A stretch of DNA of 64,000 nt, taken from Skeletonema tropicum (lineage: Eukaryota; Bacillariophyta; Thalassiosirophyceae; Thalassiosirales; Thalassiosiraceae). The position numbers and the translations under genes are program-made. The stretch spans positions 1,798,001 to 1,862,000 of the forward strand of contig CM074144.1 of the NCBI GenBank assembly GCA_037178625.1. Direction: 5' to 3'. The notes under the pieces are model-generated. The model saw only the letters and a program-made list of their open reading frames with translations. It searched no databases and had not been told where the DNA came from. This document shows, piece by piece, positions 21,489 through 33,233 of this stretch. The stretch's first letter is position 1, and every line of letters starts with the position of its first letter.

Positions 21489-24425
21489 CTACTTTTGGTA
21501 CCCCATTGTTCGTTTATACGTCAGCTTCTCCGCAATCGTTACATGATCCTTTGTCCAATTCCCAGAAGATGTCCTCCTTTGATATCTAGATTTCTTCTTA
21601 TCAAAAATTTCTTCCAGGTTGCAGGTAAGAACTTCGCCAAAGATTTTATCCGGGTCTAATCGGTTGGGACCATCGGCAAATTGTCGTTCGAGGGCACGAT
21701 GCAAATTGTGCCTCTGTGCCCACTCTGGGATCTTCTTCTTTGGTCGTTGTGTCTCGTACTCATCTTCTGAATCAGATTCGTCACTTTCTTCTTCACGATC
21801 GGACATATCGTATGTCTGCATGGGAGATAATGGCTTCACCACCTCCTCCTCCTCCTCTACCTTTGGCTTGGTTGCTGTTGCAGCAGCAACTGCTGGCTTC
21901 TTTGCGGGAGAAGCGTTTGCAGGATCAAGAATGCTCTTGAGAGCCTTCTTCGATTTCATTGATTGAGATGGAGGAGGTACAGATGTGGAATTCTGGAATT
22001 TTGATATGGAGGAGGGCGCTGGCTCTGGTTTCGCTGTCGTGGAAGCAGCCTGCGATGACTTTTCTGCCATGGCAACCTTCTCGTTCATTTTGGCCCGAAG
22101 GATGCTACTGCTGGTCGATTTGACATTATTTGGCTTAGAGGCAGAAGAGTGGGCAGCCATTTTCTTCAGAGTCGATGATGCCGTTGCATACTTGGGATGG
22201 GCGGAAGTTGTCGTCTTTGTGGCACTTTTCAAGCCCTGTACAATGAAAAATTGAACGAAGAGAAGTAGGTCAAGTTGAAGATGAAATGAGATGAGAAGAA
22301 TAAAGTCAAACAAACATGGAAAGCAACGCAGAATAATTACATACCTTTTCCCTCATCTCAGCCAACCGCGCCTTACGAGCCTCACTCGCAGCCGCCATAT
22401 TCTTCTTCTTCTCTTGCAATTTCGCCGATTCCACCTTGGCCGACTTGAACGCGGCAGCTGTCCCACTACTCGGAACAGTCGTCTCTTCAATGATGGATGA
22501 TATCAACTTGGTCTTTTGGAGACTGTTGGGCTCCATCATCATCATCATCTTGGATGATGATGACATCTTCTTCTTGTCGCTCTTTTGATTGGGGGCAACA
22601 AATGCTGGTGGTGGATCGTTGCCTGCCACTTTGTCTACTGGAGTGCCATGAACGATCGATGATGATGATGATGCAGCGGCGGGGGCATATTTGGATGGCT
22701 TCAATGCTGATTTAGGTGGCTCCTTCTTCATTAAAGATGATGGTGGTCGTAAAACTGCCTTGCCGCAGCTGCCATCCTCCTCCTCGGTAACCTTTCTTGT
22801 TGCTGCCTCATGTGTCCTCGAAGTCCTCATGGGCATTGTTGTTTCACCTGCGATAATCTGTTCATTCTTTGCAGAGAGTTGCTTTACGATTGACATGACT
22901 TTACCACCCCCACCTGACGATAATGATGATGATGACGTGTCAATGCTCTTTGTCGGCTTGTCTTCCTCGACATCTTCCTCCATCTTGACAACATCATCAT
23001 CATCATCATCAACATCATTATCAGGTTTGTTCTCCTTCACTTCATTCGGTTTGACAACCTCTTTCTTTGTCACCTCAGTCTCCACAACCTTCACCTCCTT
23101 CTCCACAACCTCCTCCTCCTCCTTCGGCTCTTCCTTCATCACCTCCTCCACCTCCTTTGACTCTTCTTCCTCCATCATTACCTCATCACACTCCACCACC
23201 TCTTCCACCACATCATCATCATCATCCTCAACAATAACATCTTTATGAGCCTCATTCCACTGTTCCAATCTCAATTGCCGTTCCTCCTCCAAATGAGTCC
23301 TCAATCGTTCCTGTAATTCAAATTTACGTCCGGCAGTAGAAAGTCCATGCCTCTTGACAATTTTACGCAAGTCATTCCATTTGAGATTGTCAACGTCTAT
23401 ATCGTCGTTGGGGTGATGGGGCAGTGGTGGTTGTGGTTGTGGTTGTGACTTGGTAGTAGTAGTGGTATCAGTAGTAGCTGTAGCTGTTTTTGTTGTTGCA
23501 GATGATGTTGGTGCTGTTGGTGGTGGCCTTGTCTCGGCTTGTTTGGATGGAGCGGGATTTGTAGCGATTGTTGATTTTGAGACAGCAGCATCGGCGGTGG
23601 CGGCGGCGGCGCTCTGTGACGATTGGATTGCAGCAGTAGCAGTAGCAGCAGCTGAATCATCCGCCGCCTTGGCATTCTCATTATTGTCGTGTTTCACATC
23701 ATCATTATTCTCTGCTCCAGTTGAATCATCGTTGACAATCACAGTCTTTCCAGCAGTCATTGCCTCGGCAGCAGCGGCAGTAGTGGGAGGAGGATCCGAG
23801 GAGGTTGAGGATGTTTTGAGTTTTTTCGTCGGCAGGGGCATTCCTGTAAAGTCCTCCCATTTCCGTTTGATTCCCTGTGTGATTACACAGCGGCAGCAAT
23901 AATAATAATGTAGAGTAGAATGAAATGAATAAGAGTGAATGAACGAGATGAGGGCAACGAATTGAAACGAGTCAAGGTGATCGATCGAAAAATAGTAGTC
24001 AATTCAGGCCGGCGAGGGAGACGACTCTTCATTCCAACTTTTTGCCCGACGGGCCAAGCCAAGCCCTTTTGCTCTAAAGAGACGCTATCGACCGTTTTCA
24101 CTCGAGGCACCTCGTCAATGATTACGTTATAAAGCGGCGATTCATATCCTCTCAGTTATATCCGTTCTATCAAAAGCCTCTCCTCGCCAAATCTCTCCAT
24201 ATCGCCACCCAAAATTTTTTCTCTCTCTTAATTTCCAAGCAACAAAAAACAATCCAAATATAAAATGTTATTACGCACCTCAAAATTCCTCGCATGACTC
24301 CTCAACCGACCCTCATACAATTTCGTAACATCATGTTTACATTCTTCATTCGTCAGTGAGGCAAAGAGGTGGTGGATGGAGCGGTCGGCTGGTGTGGCGG
24401 AGGTGCGTCCGAAACGGGTTGTCAT
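21489..24425 (-). CDS. INCENP: INCENP-like protein with SAP domain and C-terminal IN-box
   Basis: Three exons on the minus strand: 24279-24425, 22345-23874 and 21489-22235. Both introns are phase 0 with donors GTGCGT and GTATGT and CAG acceptors, giving 807 aa. A SAP DNA-binding motif lies at about residues 210-245 ('LKWNDLRKIVKRHGLSTAGR'). The centre is low-complexity and strongly acidic. The C terminus (about 725-790) matches the INCENP IN-box that binds and activates Aurora B kinase: 'KKKIPEWAQRHNL', 'DKIFGEVLTCNLEEIF', 'SRYQRRTSSGNW', including the Thr-Ser-Ser motif (781-783) phosphorylated by Aurora. It would act as scaffold of the chromosomal passenger complex at centromeres and the midzone. 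A SAP domain is not part of animal or yeast INCENP as I know them. The divergent neighbour is RABL2. The family call rests on the IN-box; exon ends rest on splice sites and frame. Confidence 0.82.
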
Positions 24426-24943
24426 TTTTTTTTTTTGTAAACGGTGGAACGGAGCAGCTAGCGGTAGAGAAACAGAGAAAAATTGAGGCGTAGAGATTTT
24501 AATTAGTAGCTAATGACCGCAAACGAAGGCAAATGGCAATGGTGATGAGTGTATTGTAGTAGACTGCGCAGCCATTCTTTCGGGGGTTGATGCGATGTCA
24601 GGTGTTTCGATGACATTGAGGAGGAGAGCGAGGAGGCGAGGTGCTTTTCTGTTTTTGGGCGATTTTTTTTGAGAAACGGTTTTCAAAACTTGCCGCCACC
24701 TTCGGTTGCACACAAATAAAATGCAAAATGCAATGCCAATGCACGGACAGGAAATGAATTCATCATATCGATCAATAAAAGCATCATCGAATGAAAAAAA
24801 CATAAGAAGGAGCAATAGAGCAAGCAAACATTCGAGATCTCGCCTCGCTTGATCATCATTTCAGCTCAGCTTGAGTCACTTTTGATTGGCTTGAGTGATG
24901 AACCAAATCTCATACAATTCTGAACCATCACATAAAATCAACA
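24426..24943. promoter_or_regulatory. Divergent promoter region of INCENP-like gene and RABL2
   Basis: This 518-bp gap separates two genes read away from each other, so it must hold both promoters. No TATA box in a convincing place was seen; a T/A homopolymer at 24424-24436 lies directly at the INCENP start. Confidence 0.4.
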
Positions 24944-25436
24944 ATGATCTCCATCACACCTCCTCCTCTCCCTTCCAACGAACAACAACAACTCACAACC
25001 GTTGACGAACCAGACATCAAAATAATCATCATTGGAGATACAGCCGTCGGTAAATCGAAACTCCTCGAACGATATCTCATTGATGATTACAATCCAAGAC
25101 GATTGTCGACTCATGCTCTTACTTTGTATCGAAAGAATGTCATGCTTGGAAGATACGCTTCGTTAGATGACGACTTCAACAACAACAACAGTAACAGTAA
25201 CAGCAAGAGTAATAATGAGGATGATGGCAGACCAATCAAGGTGGACTTTTGGGATACAGCCGGACAAGAAAAATTCTCCTCCCTTCATCCCACATATTAC
25301 TATCAAGCTCATGCTTGTATACTCGTGTTTGATGTGACAAGGAAATCGACCTATCACAATTTGCAAAGGTGGTATGATGAATTGTGTTCCTACTCCTCCT
25401 CTTCCTCCACCACCACTAACATCAATTCAAAAGAAG

Positions 25437-25469
<33 letters not shown>

Positions 25470-25720
25470 TTCCATGCATACTAGTCGCAAACAAGGTAGA
25501 CATCAACTACGCCGTAACCAAAAAATCATTCAAATTCGCAACCGACCATAATCACATGCCATTCTTTTTTTGTTCAAGTGCCGATGGGACGAATGTTGTC
25601 AAGGTATTTGAAGAGGCGATTTGTATGGCGTTGGGGCAGAAGAGGTATGGGGAACGGGATTTTTTGAATGAGTGTTTGGAGTTGTTGGATGATGGTCCGA
25701 TATATATGAATGATGATTGA
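24944..25720 (+). CDS. RABL2: RABL2-type small GTPase
   Basis: This single-exon protein has 258 aa. GTPase motifs are complete: 'GDTAVGKS' (31-38), 'WDTAGQE' (103-109), 'NKVD' (183-186), 'SSADG' (211-215). Beyond these, features specific for RABL2 are present: 'KSKLLERYLIDDY', 'LSTHALTLY', 'YYYQAHACILVFDVTRKSTY', 'ADGTNVVKVFEEAI'. No C-terminal prenylation Cys is found, as in RABL2. RABL2 works with the intraflagellar transport machinery at the ciliary base, so a flagellated stage is implied. Two low-complexity insertions, Asn/Ser-rich (about 76-95) and Ser/Thr-rich (about 149-175), sit in loops and do not disrupt motifs. The terminator is TGA. Confidence 0.88.
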
Positions 25721-25956
25721 TTGAGTGATTGGAGGATGTGTTGTGGTTGTTGCCTCTCTAGAGACATGATGATGATGATAAGGAAGAGTTCACACATACA
25801 TAGCTCTCTCGTCATTACACAAGATGGAACACACAAGAGTCAGCATATACCCAAGCCACAACAAGCGTTGAAACTGCGCTACTCTAGGTTTGGAGTATCG
25901 AGATTGAGACGTCGAATTTTATGACACAACACTAATAATAATTAGTCGCTGTGTCT

Positions 25957-26089
25957 ACATGTTACTTTTCTCAAGCGGCTTTTGCCCTCCACTCATCTTC
26001 GACTCATCCAGTGGCAAATCAAAACATAGACTTCTCATGTCGAATGTACTCAGTGCCTAAAATATCCACAGCACGAGTACCCATCCTTG
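25957..26089 (-). pseudogene. 3'-end fragment of an SDR reductase gene
   Basis: This stretch matches 58398-58545, the last codons and start of the 3' UTR of the intact reductase gene ('catgttacttttctcaagcg', 'acatagacttctcatgtc', 'atccacagcacgagtacc'), with small deletions and substitutions. The rest of the gene is absent, so it is a truncated duplicate. Confidence 0.7.
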
Positions 26090-26162
26090 CTAAAGGTGCA
26101 TATTGCAGCATTAATGCCTATAGAATTTCTCTGCTGTATCAATTCTTTTTTTGTCCCATGTT

Positions 26163-27113
26163 TGATGCACACTGCTCCTTTGACGACTTGAGTAGTGCAT
26201 CCTTCACTGCTGCACTGCTTGACCTTTGCCTTTGAACCAGCCTAATAATATAGCACACTCCTACTTATACTTGTCGAGCCTTGTTAGTATATCTTTCGCT
26301 ATGGTACTGCATAACATGACCTTTGCTCCGTGTTGAACACACAAACTCCTCCTTCAACAACACGCTTTGAACATCATTCTCTGCTGCATCGTTTTTGACC
26401 TTTGCCTCGTGCCTGATGGCACACTCCTCCTTTCTTAGCAAGATTAGTGCATCCCGCTCAGGGCACATAAAAGAATCCCGCTCTGCTGCATCGTTCACGC
26501 TCGACCCCTTTTTGCCCCCGTGCCTGATGGCACACTCCTCCTTCCTTAGCAAGATTAGTGCATCCCGCTCTGCTGCATCGTTCACGCTCGACGCCTTTTT
26601 GCCCCCGTGCCTGTTGGCACACTCCTCCTTTCTTAGCAAGATTAGTGCATCCTTCACTGCTGCATCGTTCACGCTCGACGCCTTTTTGCCCCCGTGCCTG
26701 ATGGCACACTCCTCCTTTCGTAGCAAGATTAGTGCATCCTTCACTGCTGCATCGTTCACGCTCGACCCCTTTTTGCCCCCGTGCCTGATGGCACACTCCT
26801 CCTTTCTTAGCAAGATTAGTGCATCCTTCACTGCTGCATCGTTCACGCTCGACCCCTTTTTGCCCCCGTGCCTGATGGCACACTCCTCCTTTCTTAGCAA
26901 GATTAGTGCATCCTTCACTGCTGCATCGTTCACGCTCGACCCCTTTGCCCCCGTGCCTGATGGCACACTCCTCCTTTCTTAGCAAGATTAGTGCATCCTT
27001 CACTGCTGCATCGTTCACGCTCGACCCCTTTGCCCCCGTGCCTGATGACACACTCCTCCTTTCTTAGCATGGCTCGTGCATTCATCGATAGAGCATTCAT
27101 ATCTCATCCCCAT
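26163..27113 (-). pseudogene. Tandem Cys/His-repeat protein gene, frame-shifted repeats
   Basis: About eight tandem units of 85-87 bp. On the minus strand one frame reads 'ERCSSEGCTNLAKKGGVC', the zinc-finger-like motif common in diatom proteins annotated as WRKY19-like; the next frame reads 'CAIRHGGK', the His-containing second half of the same motif. An extra base after the 'GGVC' codons puts the halves out of frame in every unit. The probable start is ATG 27113 ('MGMRYECSIDECTSHAKKGG'). The last unit keeps an intact second half ('VVEGGVCVQHGAKVM') but has TGA in place of the expected Gly codon. A weaker unit is at about 26163-26225. Because most units are 87 bp, two or three frames stay open for several hundred bases. 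Function of the family is unknown. Confidence 0.6.
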
Positions 27114-27499
27114 TCGAAGACTCTCTCTTTCTTTTTCTTCGTTTCATAGCTCCTTTGCCTTTTGCGTTGGAGACTAGACAACGATTCTCCGGTTTGTTTC
27201 TCAATACACGTTCTCTTCCGAGTTGAGCGAGTTAAAGTTCGACGATGGGTTGAAGCAGTTGATGCCTTCTTCCTCTCTCAGCCTCAGTTGCGGCCGGCGC
27301 CTCGCGGCCTTTCTCAGCTGTACTTCTCTGTAGATCGATCAAGGCACCCACATCATCACTATCACCGTCACTGTCCACGTCAGTATCATTAGGTGCTGCC
27401 AGTGCTATCTCCTTTTACTCCTTTTCGTCGAGATGGTGCTGATGTTGTGGGTTCTGTAGTTTTGAGGCTCTATACCATAAGTACAATAAAAGGCGATCT
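27114..27499. other. Sequence upstream of the LTR element
   Basis: No full gene. A plus-strand frame from about 27393 runs into the LTR at 27505. After removal of the element and one GATTT it would continue 'SSYNIAWPASNAGRIVV' at 32834, so the element may have landed in a coding or formerly coding sequence. Confidence 0.35.
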
Positions 27500-27504
27500 G
27501 ATTT

Positions 27505-27782
27505 TGTCACAGGATATGACTCTCTTCCGGTATTCCAATACCGTTACGACAGTCATTCTTCCTGTTCACACGTGTCAAATAGCAACCACGGTAAGAACCC
27601 GTGATTGATCCTCTCACACAAGATACAAGATGGCGTCGCACGTTGGTGCTCCTTCATCACCTTTGGGAATAGCCCACTCTTCTTCTTTAGCTCTTAAGCT
27701 TAGTCACCATGATATCCGTGTTCCTAGTGGTCTCTTCTGGCTCTAGTTGCACAATCAATACCGGTCCTATTTGCTTGTGACA
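27505..27782 (+). repeat. Left long terminal repeat
   Basis: This LTR is 278 bp, with ends TGTCAC...GTGACA. Compared with the right LTR it carries an extra 'atacaag' near 27625. Confidence 0.88.
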
Positions 27783-30700
27783 TTATTTATAAATATTTCC
27801 ATCCAGTTTACTGGGTGCAAAGCAAAAGAATCCTTCATCGGTCGGGAAAGATCGACCTTTGAGAAGAAAAAAATTAATATTATTCAGCGCATATCCACAT
27901 TGGTGGGTTTGTGAACCGTGAGCTAGTACAACAAAATCGATTGGCTTCTAGAAGATCCATTTCGTCAACACATGGATGTGCGATGAACGCTCGGCGTTTC
28001 GTGCTACCATGGAGATGTGACGGCGTGCGATAGAAGTGTGTTTCGACGTTGACAGAAGTGCATCGGAGGTGAGAAAAGAATTTCGATTCTCCTCATGTAG
28101 AGGAAGTGCCCATGGCGAGAATGCACCGTGGCACAGCTCATCACAATAAGGAATTTCATTCCAATAAAAAGACTACGGTCATCTAAATCCAAAGGACATC
28201 AGCTGTTGAGCGATGGACTACGATTAGAATTACGTGTGGGGGGAGAAGTGTTCTCTCATCCAACCCTCACATATCGAGAGTCATCTGCTGTTAGGCGAGA
28301 TGATACCCTCACAACAACAGAGTTTGCGGATATAGTTAGCAGACTTAGAAGTATTTATTCCTTATAAGACGCTGGTCGCAATTGGAAAAATACGCACTCT
28401 CTTGTCTACCTCTGAGAAGGTGTGGAGAGTTTTGATCTTTACAGCATGATAGTGCATGTAGCTGGAGCTATTGAGAGCATGTTTGTCGACGCATTCTGTA
28501 CAGATTGTGATTGTCGCAGCCGCTTAGCCTTGATGGATTGTTGGTTATTACACAGTGTTGCCGAGGTAGTCTACGCCTTGCTCAAGCGAGTACCTCAGGA
28601 TGACGAGACGATTATACCCCACTGGGCGAAGTCGAACGTGCAATTGAACCACCTACCCTAATTAATAAAAATCATATTGCTGTGAAAGCAAATCGTGTTT
28701 ATTTGTCCCTTTATTTGTCCCTGTTGATTCAACATGTGCAGCGACGTCCTGGTTAAAGAAAGATCAAGTCTATTCAGTTGTGCACAGCGTGCCGTTCAAA
28801 GAAAGGTCATGTCTATTCAGTTACGCACAGCGTACTGTTCAAGTCATTTCTATCCAGCGACGAACTATTTAGCGTAAATTCATCCTTATTCACTGGTGCA
28901 TCTAGGATGACCAGCCTCTTGCTTGCATTGTGGGAGGAGGAGGAATGAGAGAAACAATTCAAGAGCAATCTGAACTGGAATTACCAAACCAAAATGGTCT
29001 GTGCCGCTGTGGCAGCCATGGATTGTCCATGTTCTCTAAATGTGGTTGGCCAACGTGGCAATCATGCCTAACATATTTCAGAAGACAAGGTCATGGGGGA
29101 GTAACGATTGTCTACTCTGCTTCTCCTAGATATCGGATTATATCCTTTGGTGTGCCGTTTCTTCCACCAAAGAGATCTTCCAAAATACTAATGAGCAATT
29201 CAGATGTTAGTCTGAAGGGAAGGGGACTTCCTTGGTACTTTGTGTCCATGGCAAGTGTCCCGAGTCCCGAATCTCGTACCTTGATTCTCTGTCTTGTTTA
29301 CACGCGACAGTCGAAAGGAATCTCTTGCGCAAGCTCAAATTCAAACATTATCCGGAGTGGTGGGTCTCGTAGGAGAGACTACTCTATCAATACTAATACG
29401 GTGGTCATGCCTAGAAAAGGAAGACTACTTTCACAACGCAATCTCGCGTCGGCGAATATGATTGTGGTTGGAACCATGCTGCTGCAGATTACCTACGGTG
29501 TTCAAAAGGAACCTGCACACACCTCGATGCATCCGACTTAACTATCCTTGCTGGATGTACTTCTCACGTGAAGGAGAGGACGTTCAAGGATTGCTCGAGC
29601 AAGTGGAAAAGCACATGCGGAAATCAAGGCAGGGTCGCAAACAGGCGCATACCAGCACAACGAGATGATAACTACAAGACATCGTCCTTCTAAACCGCTG
29701 TTGTTGAAGACAACTAGTGGAGGACTTGCGAGAAAGCTGGCTGCTTGCTCAATGCTCGTCCTACAGTCCGAGAGTGGCTGAGATCCGTAGCTGACTGCTC
29801 ACCGTGTTTCGGGAGGTTCACCTTCTTCCAATGCACTTGAGACATTCATCGGCTGATGGTAAATTTCGTTCATAGTTCGGTGACCTGATTATTGGATACT
29901 CAGATGGGACAGAGCTCGCCAAGCCTGCGTCATGGAGGGTTCAGTACAGAGCAGGCCATCGAGGGAGCTACACTTGCACCCGGACATCTTCTACTGAAAT
30001 GTTGTAATACATGATGAGAAAGTGTTTAACTCTATCGGAACGACCTGTTGTTTGGTGTACACAACGCAGGTAATAATGATCAAATAAGAGAGAAGCGTGC
30101 TCAAGGCAGTTCTCGAGGCTTCCAAGTAAATGCTGCAAAAGACACTTACCATGCCCAGGAAGTGACTAACACTTGGATACACCATCTGGAAATTGTTCTT
30201 TCGACGATGGTGGTTGCCATCTTAGTTCTTGTGTGTTGTACCAAGACTACCAATAGATCTGCTCCGCTGCTTTTAGTGGCAAATGTGGGGCCTCCTCGAA
30301 ATTCGGTCAATATGGTACGGGGAGGAGGGATGCTGACCAAACAAGGAAGCGTTCCCATGATCAATCGCCAGCGACTAGATGCATGTCTAAGGCGTTTCCA
30401 AATTCAGAGTTGATCGGCATTTTGGCTGAGCTTACTTCATTCAAGCGCAAGGCTTGGGGGAGTATCGATTCTTGAAGACACTCATCGACTGGCATCTGTC
30501 GTGGTGCACAACAGGAGATGAAGTGATGAAGCTTGAACTTCGAAAAGAAGTTCAAGGGCGCGTGTCGGAGTGCGGGTGAGTAATGTGCTATCACCTCCTC
30601 TCGGCATTTGTGCCTGGAGTTCTTCCGGTCTAAAGACAGGGCGAGGGCCGCCATACCCTCCGGGAGACAATCTCTACTCATATTTATCAAATCAACCTCA

Positions 30701-32557
30701 AACTAATTGCAAGGGGAAGATATTACGACTGCGACGGGGCTAGTGCTAGCGAGGCTGCGCTGCCTCAGTTGAGATCCTCAGTGGTCGAGGGTGTGATGCT
30801 TCAGCGTAAAGGAAAGTAGTACATACATTACCAGCGTTTGACAGCGTCATCCTTCACGACACATGCCACACCTACAAAGGAAGAGGTACCGACAGCAGCT
30901 CATTGGAGTGCGCTGTTATAATGCAGACTTGGGAAGACAGCAGCTCTTTGAGTGGCTGATCTAAAGATGACGAAGACAAATGGTAAGCTCTTGTGACTGC
31001 GCATAGTCACACACGACATGGAAGTAGAAGATAGTGTTCTGATATAAACGTTGATGAAGCAAAGCTAGCTACGTATGTTCCTGGACCTGCCGCAACATTC
31101 TAATGGGATCGAGAAATATTCTAATGATCTTCGACAGAGATGATGTATGCAGAGCCTATGCAACGATGCGAAAGGAGATACCTCTGTGGTGATTCCGGCA
31201 GCTCTTCAATCCAAGATCCAAGACCTTGCTTAGGGGATCTGGTATATCACGACCGTTTTGTGCCTTAGGCCGATGGATCGTAAGAACGCACTTTACGTCA
31301 ACGAGGTTCTGACAGGTACTGATGCAAGTACGCTTATTTTATCAGGAAGTTATGCAGTTGTGCATGCAGTTGTTGTTGCCCTATCGTCTGATCTGATATT
31401 AGATTCGATTGAGGTAGAGGTGCCAAAGAAGGCTGAGGAGGGAGCTCAGGATGCGCTTACCCCTTTGCAACATTCAAATTGCCATTATTATGTGTGAAAC
31501 TATGATCGACCTTCCACGGCTCGTTCAAAGTGGTTGACTTTCCCACTACCAAAGATTCGAACGGGATGTTGGTGAATCCGCGAGATAGAGTGACTCCTCT
31601 TCTCACACTTCAAGTGAAGTTCAAGCGGACTCTCTACCTGTTCTTCAAGACTCTTGATTAAATCGTTTTAGGCAGAAGTGATGAATGCACATGAAGCCAG
31701 TGATACTCTTCCAACACGTAAGTCACGATATTCAAGAATACAGAGATGATACAACCTCTCTGGACGGAGTGCAATATGTACTTGTTACAATTACAATGCA
31801 CCCACCGCAGTACTACTGCCGCAAAAACAGAGTCACTTGTGAACCTGTTGATGCAGCCCGATCGTCAAATCCGAATGCAGCCGGAAGACAATCTGGTCTC
31901 TTCGTACCACACCGTTTAACGCAGCCTTGCGAAGCCAGTAAAGCGTTGTCCAAGATAGACACTTGTTATACTCTGGTCGCCAGGATGGCCGCTGCCGAAA
32001 GAAATTGGTGGATAGTTCCAAACGCTCGAAAGAACTTCGAAGCGTCGCGATCCCAAATACTGATTTGGTTCGTAGGCTTTGATCTAGCCGTTTTTAAAGT
32101 CTTAAATCTGCCGAAAGCAGAGACTCCAACGGAGGTCTCTTCTTCAAGCGACTGAAGTTGACACGAAAGGAACTGTACGATACAAAAACGAGCCTCAGTT
32201 AGTTTAGTCTAGTGAGCGCTACAACAATTGATAAAGACCCCATAGTATTGAGGAGTACAGGGGGTGTGTATAGAGAAATTATTCGAATTGGAAATGGAAA
32301 CTGAACGTTGAACAACGACGTCTTGGCCAAATCCTATGCACACACAACCGATGTCAAGGAAAGTACATTTGGTTGCTCTAATATCACAAAAGAACTTACG
32401 TCCTTGATTCGATCGAAATTGACATTGCCTGGAGGTCTTTTTTTCCCAAGTTGGGTTTTGGTTTCTATCTGTTAGACTGGTTTTTTATCCGGATGGCTTG
32501 CCATGGGTTTTCCAGTCTTGACAGCTCGTTTTTGGTTCACACAAGTTCGGGGGAGAA

Positions 32558-32828
32558 TGTCACAGGATATGACTCTCTTCCGGTATTCCAATACCGTTAC
32601 GACAGTCATTCTTCCTGTTCACACGTGTCAAGTAGCAACCACGGTAAGAACCCGTGATTGATCCTCTCACACAAGATGGCGTCGCACGTTGGTGCTCCTT
32701 CATCACCTTTGGGAATAGCCCACTCTTCTTCTTTAGCTCTTAAGCTTAGTCACCATGATAACCGTGTTCCTAGTGGTCTCTTCTGGCTCTAGTTGCACAA
32801 TCAATACCGGTCCTATTTGCTTGTGACA
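32558..32828 (+). repeat. Right long terminal repeat
   Basis: This LTR is 271 bp, preceded by the purine tract and followed by the GATTT target duplication. Confidence 0.88.
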
Positions 32829-33065
32829 GATTTCTTCGTACAACATAGCATGGCCAGCCAGCAACGCAGGACGGATCGTGGTTGCTGGTAGGAGTATGGT
32901 AGCTTCTCTCACGAGTAGGCCTACGGGTTGATAGGAGTTGGAGAATATGAATATCTACTCACCTATGTTGTACTTATCCAGTAAGTTTGAAAAGCAGAAG
33001 TCCTCCAACTAAAACGCAACCTCCAACTATCTAATAACCTCCGACAAGCCTTCAACTAAAAATTG

Positions 33066-33175
33066 AAATTAACGGAAATCTTATAGTACGTCATGGTTGG
33101 CCCGCCAGGGGCGAAATTATCTACAATTTTCTAGAGCAATGTCAACGTTACTACCCTTCGAGTGTAATTAGCAAA
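33066..33175 (-). mobile_element. 5'-truncated SINE, 3' half only
   Basis: Reverse complement of the 3' half of the SINEs at 45472 and 55886 ('taattacactcgaagggtag', 'ggccaaccatgacgtact', 'agatttccgttaatt') with several differences. The tRNA-like head is missing. It is embedded in a 'cctccaact'-rich stretch. Confidence 0.75.
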
Positions 33176-33233
33176 CAACCAACCTCCAACTACTTTTATC
33201 CCTCCAACTACTTGAATCCCTCCAACTTCCAAC

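Larger units (their letters stand above)
27505..32828 (+). mobile_element. LTR retrotransposon-like element, 5.3 kb, no recognisable pol
   Basis: Two LTRs (27505-27782 and 32558-32828) begin TGTCACAGG and end TTGTGACA, the standard TG...CA form, and differ mainly by a 7-bp indel and a few substitutions. A 5-bp duplication, GATTT, flanks the element (27500-27504 and 32829-32833). A purine-rich tract 'cgggggagaa' precedes the right LTR. The 4.8-kb interior holds only short frames (for example 28930-29541 and 31685-32155) without gag, protease, integrase, RT or RNase H motifs that I can see. It therefore resembles a large non-autonomous derivative (LARD-like). The primer-binding site after the left LTR ('ttatttataaatatt') was not recognised. 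Confidence 0.85.

Noticed and set aside
22691..23248. Plus-strand Ser/Thr-rich frame opposite the INCENP-like gene
   Set aside because: It mirrors the Glu/Asp-rich low-complexity codons of the real minus-strand exon; the splice-consistent gene explains the region.
26395..26982. Plus-strand open frame of 195 codons
   Set aside because: It is the complement of the 87-bp repeat array; all frames stay open because the unit is a multiple of three.
26405..27080. CRISPR-like array
   Set aside because: Units are contiguous and coding, without spacers, and the genome is eukaryotic.
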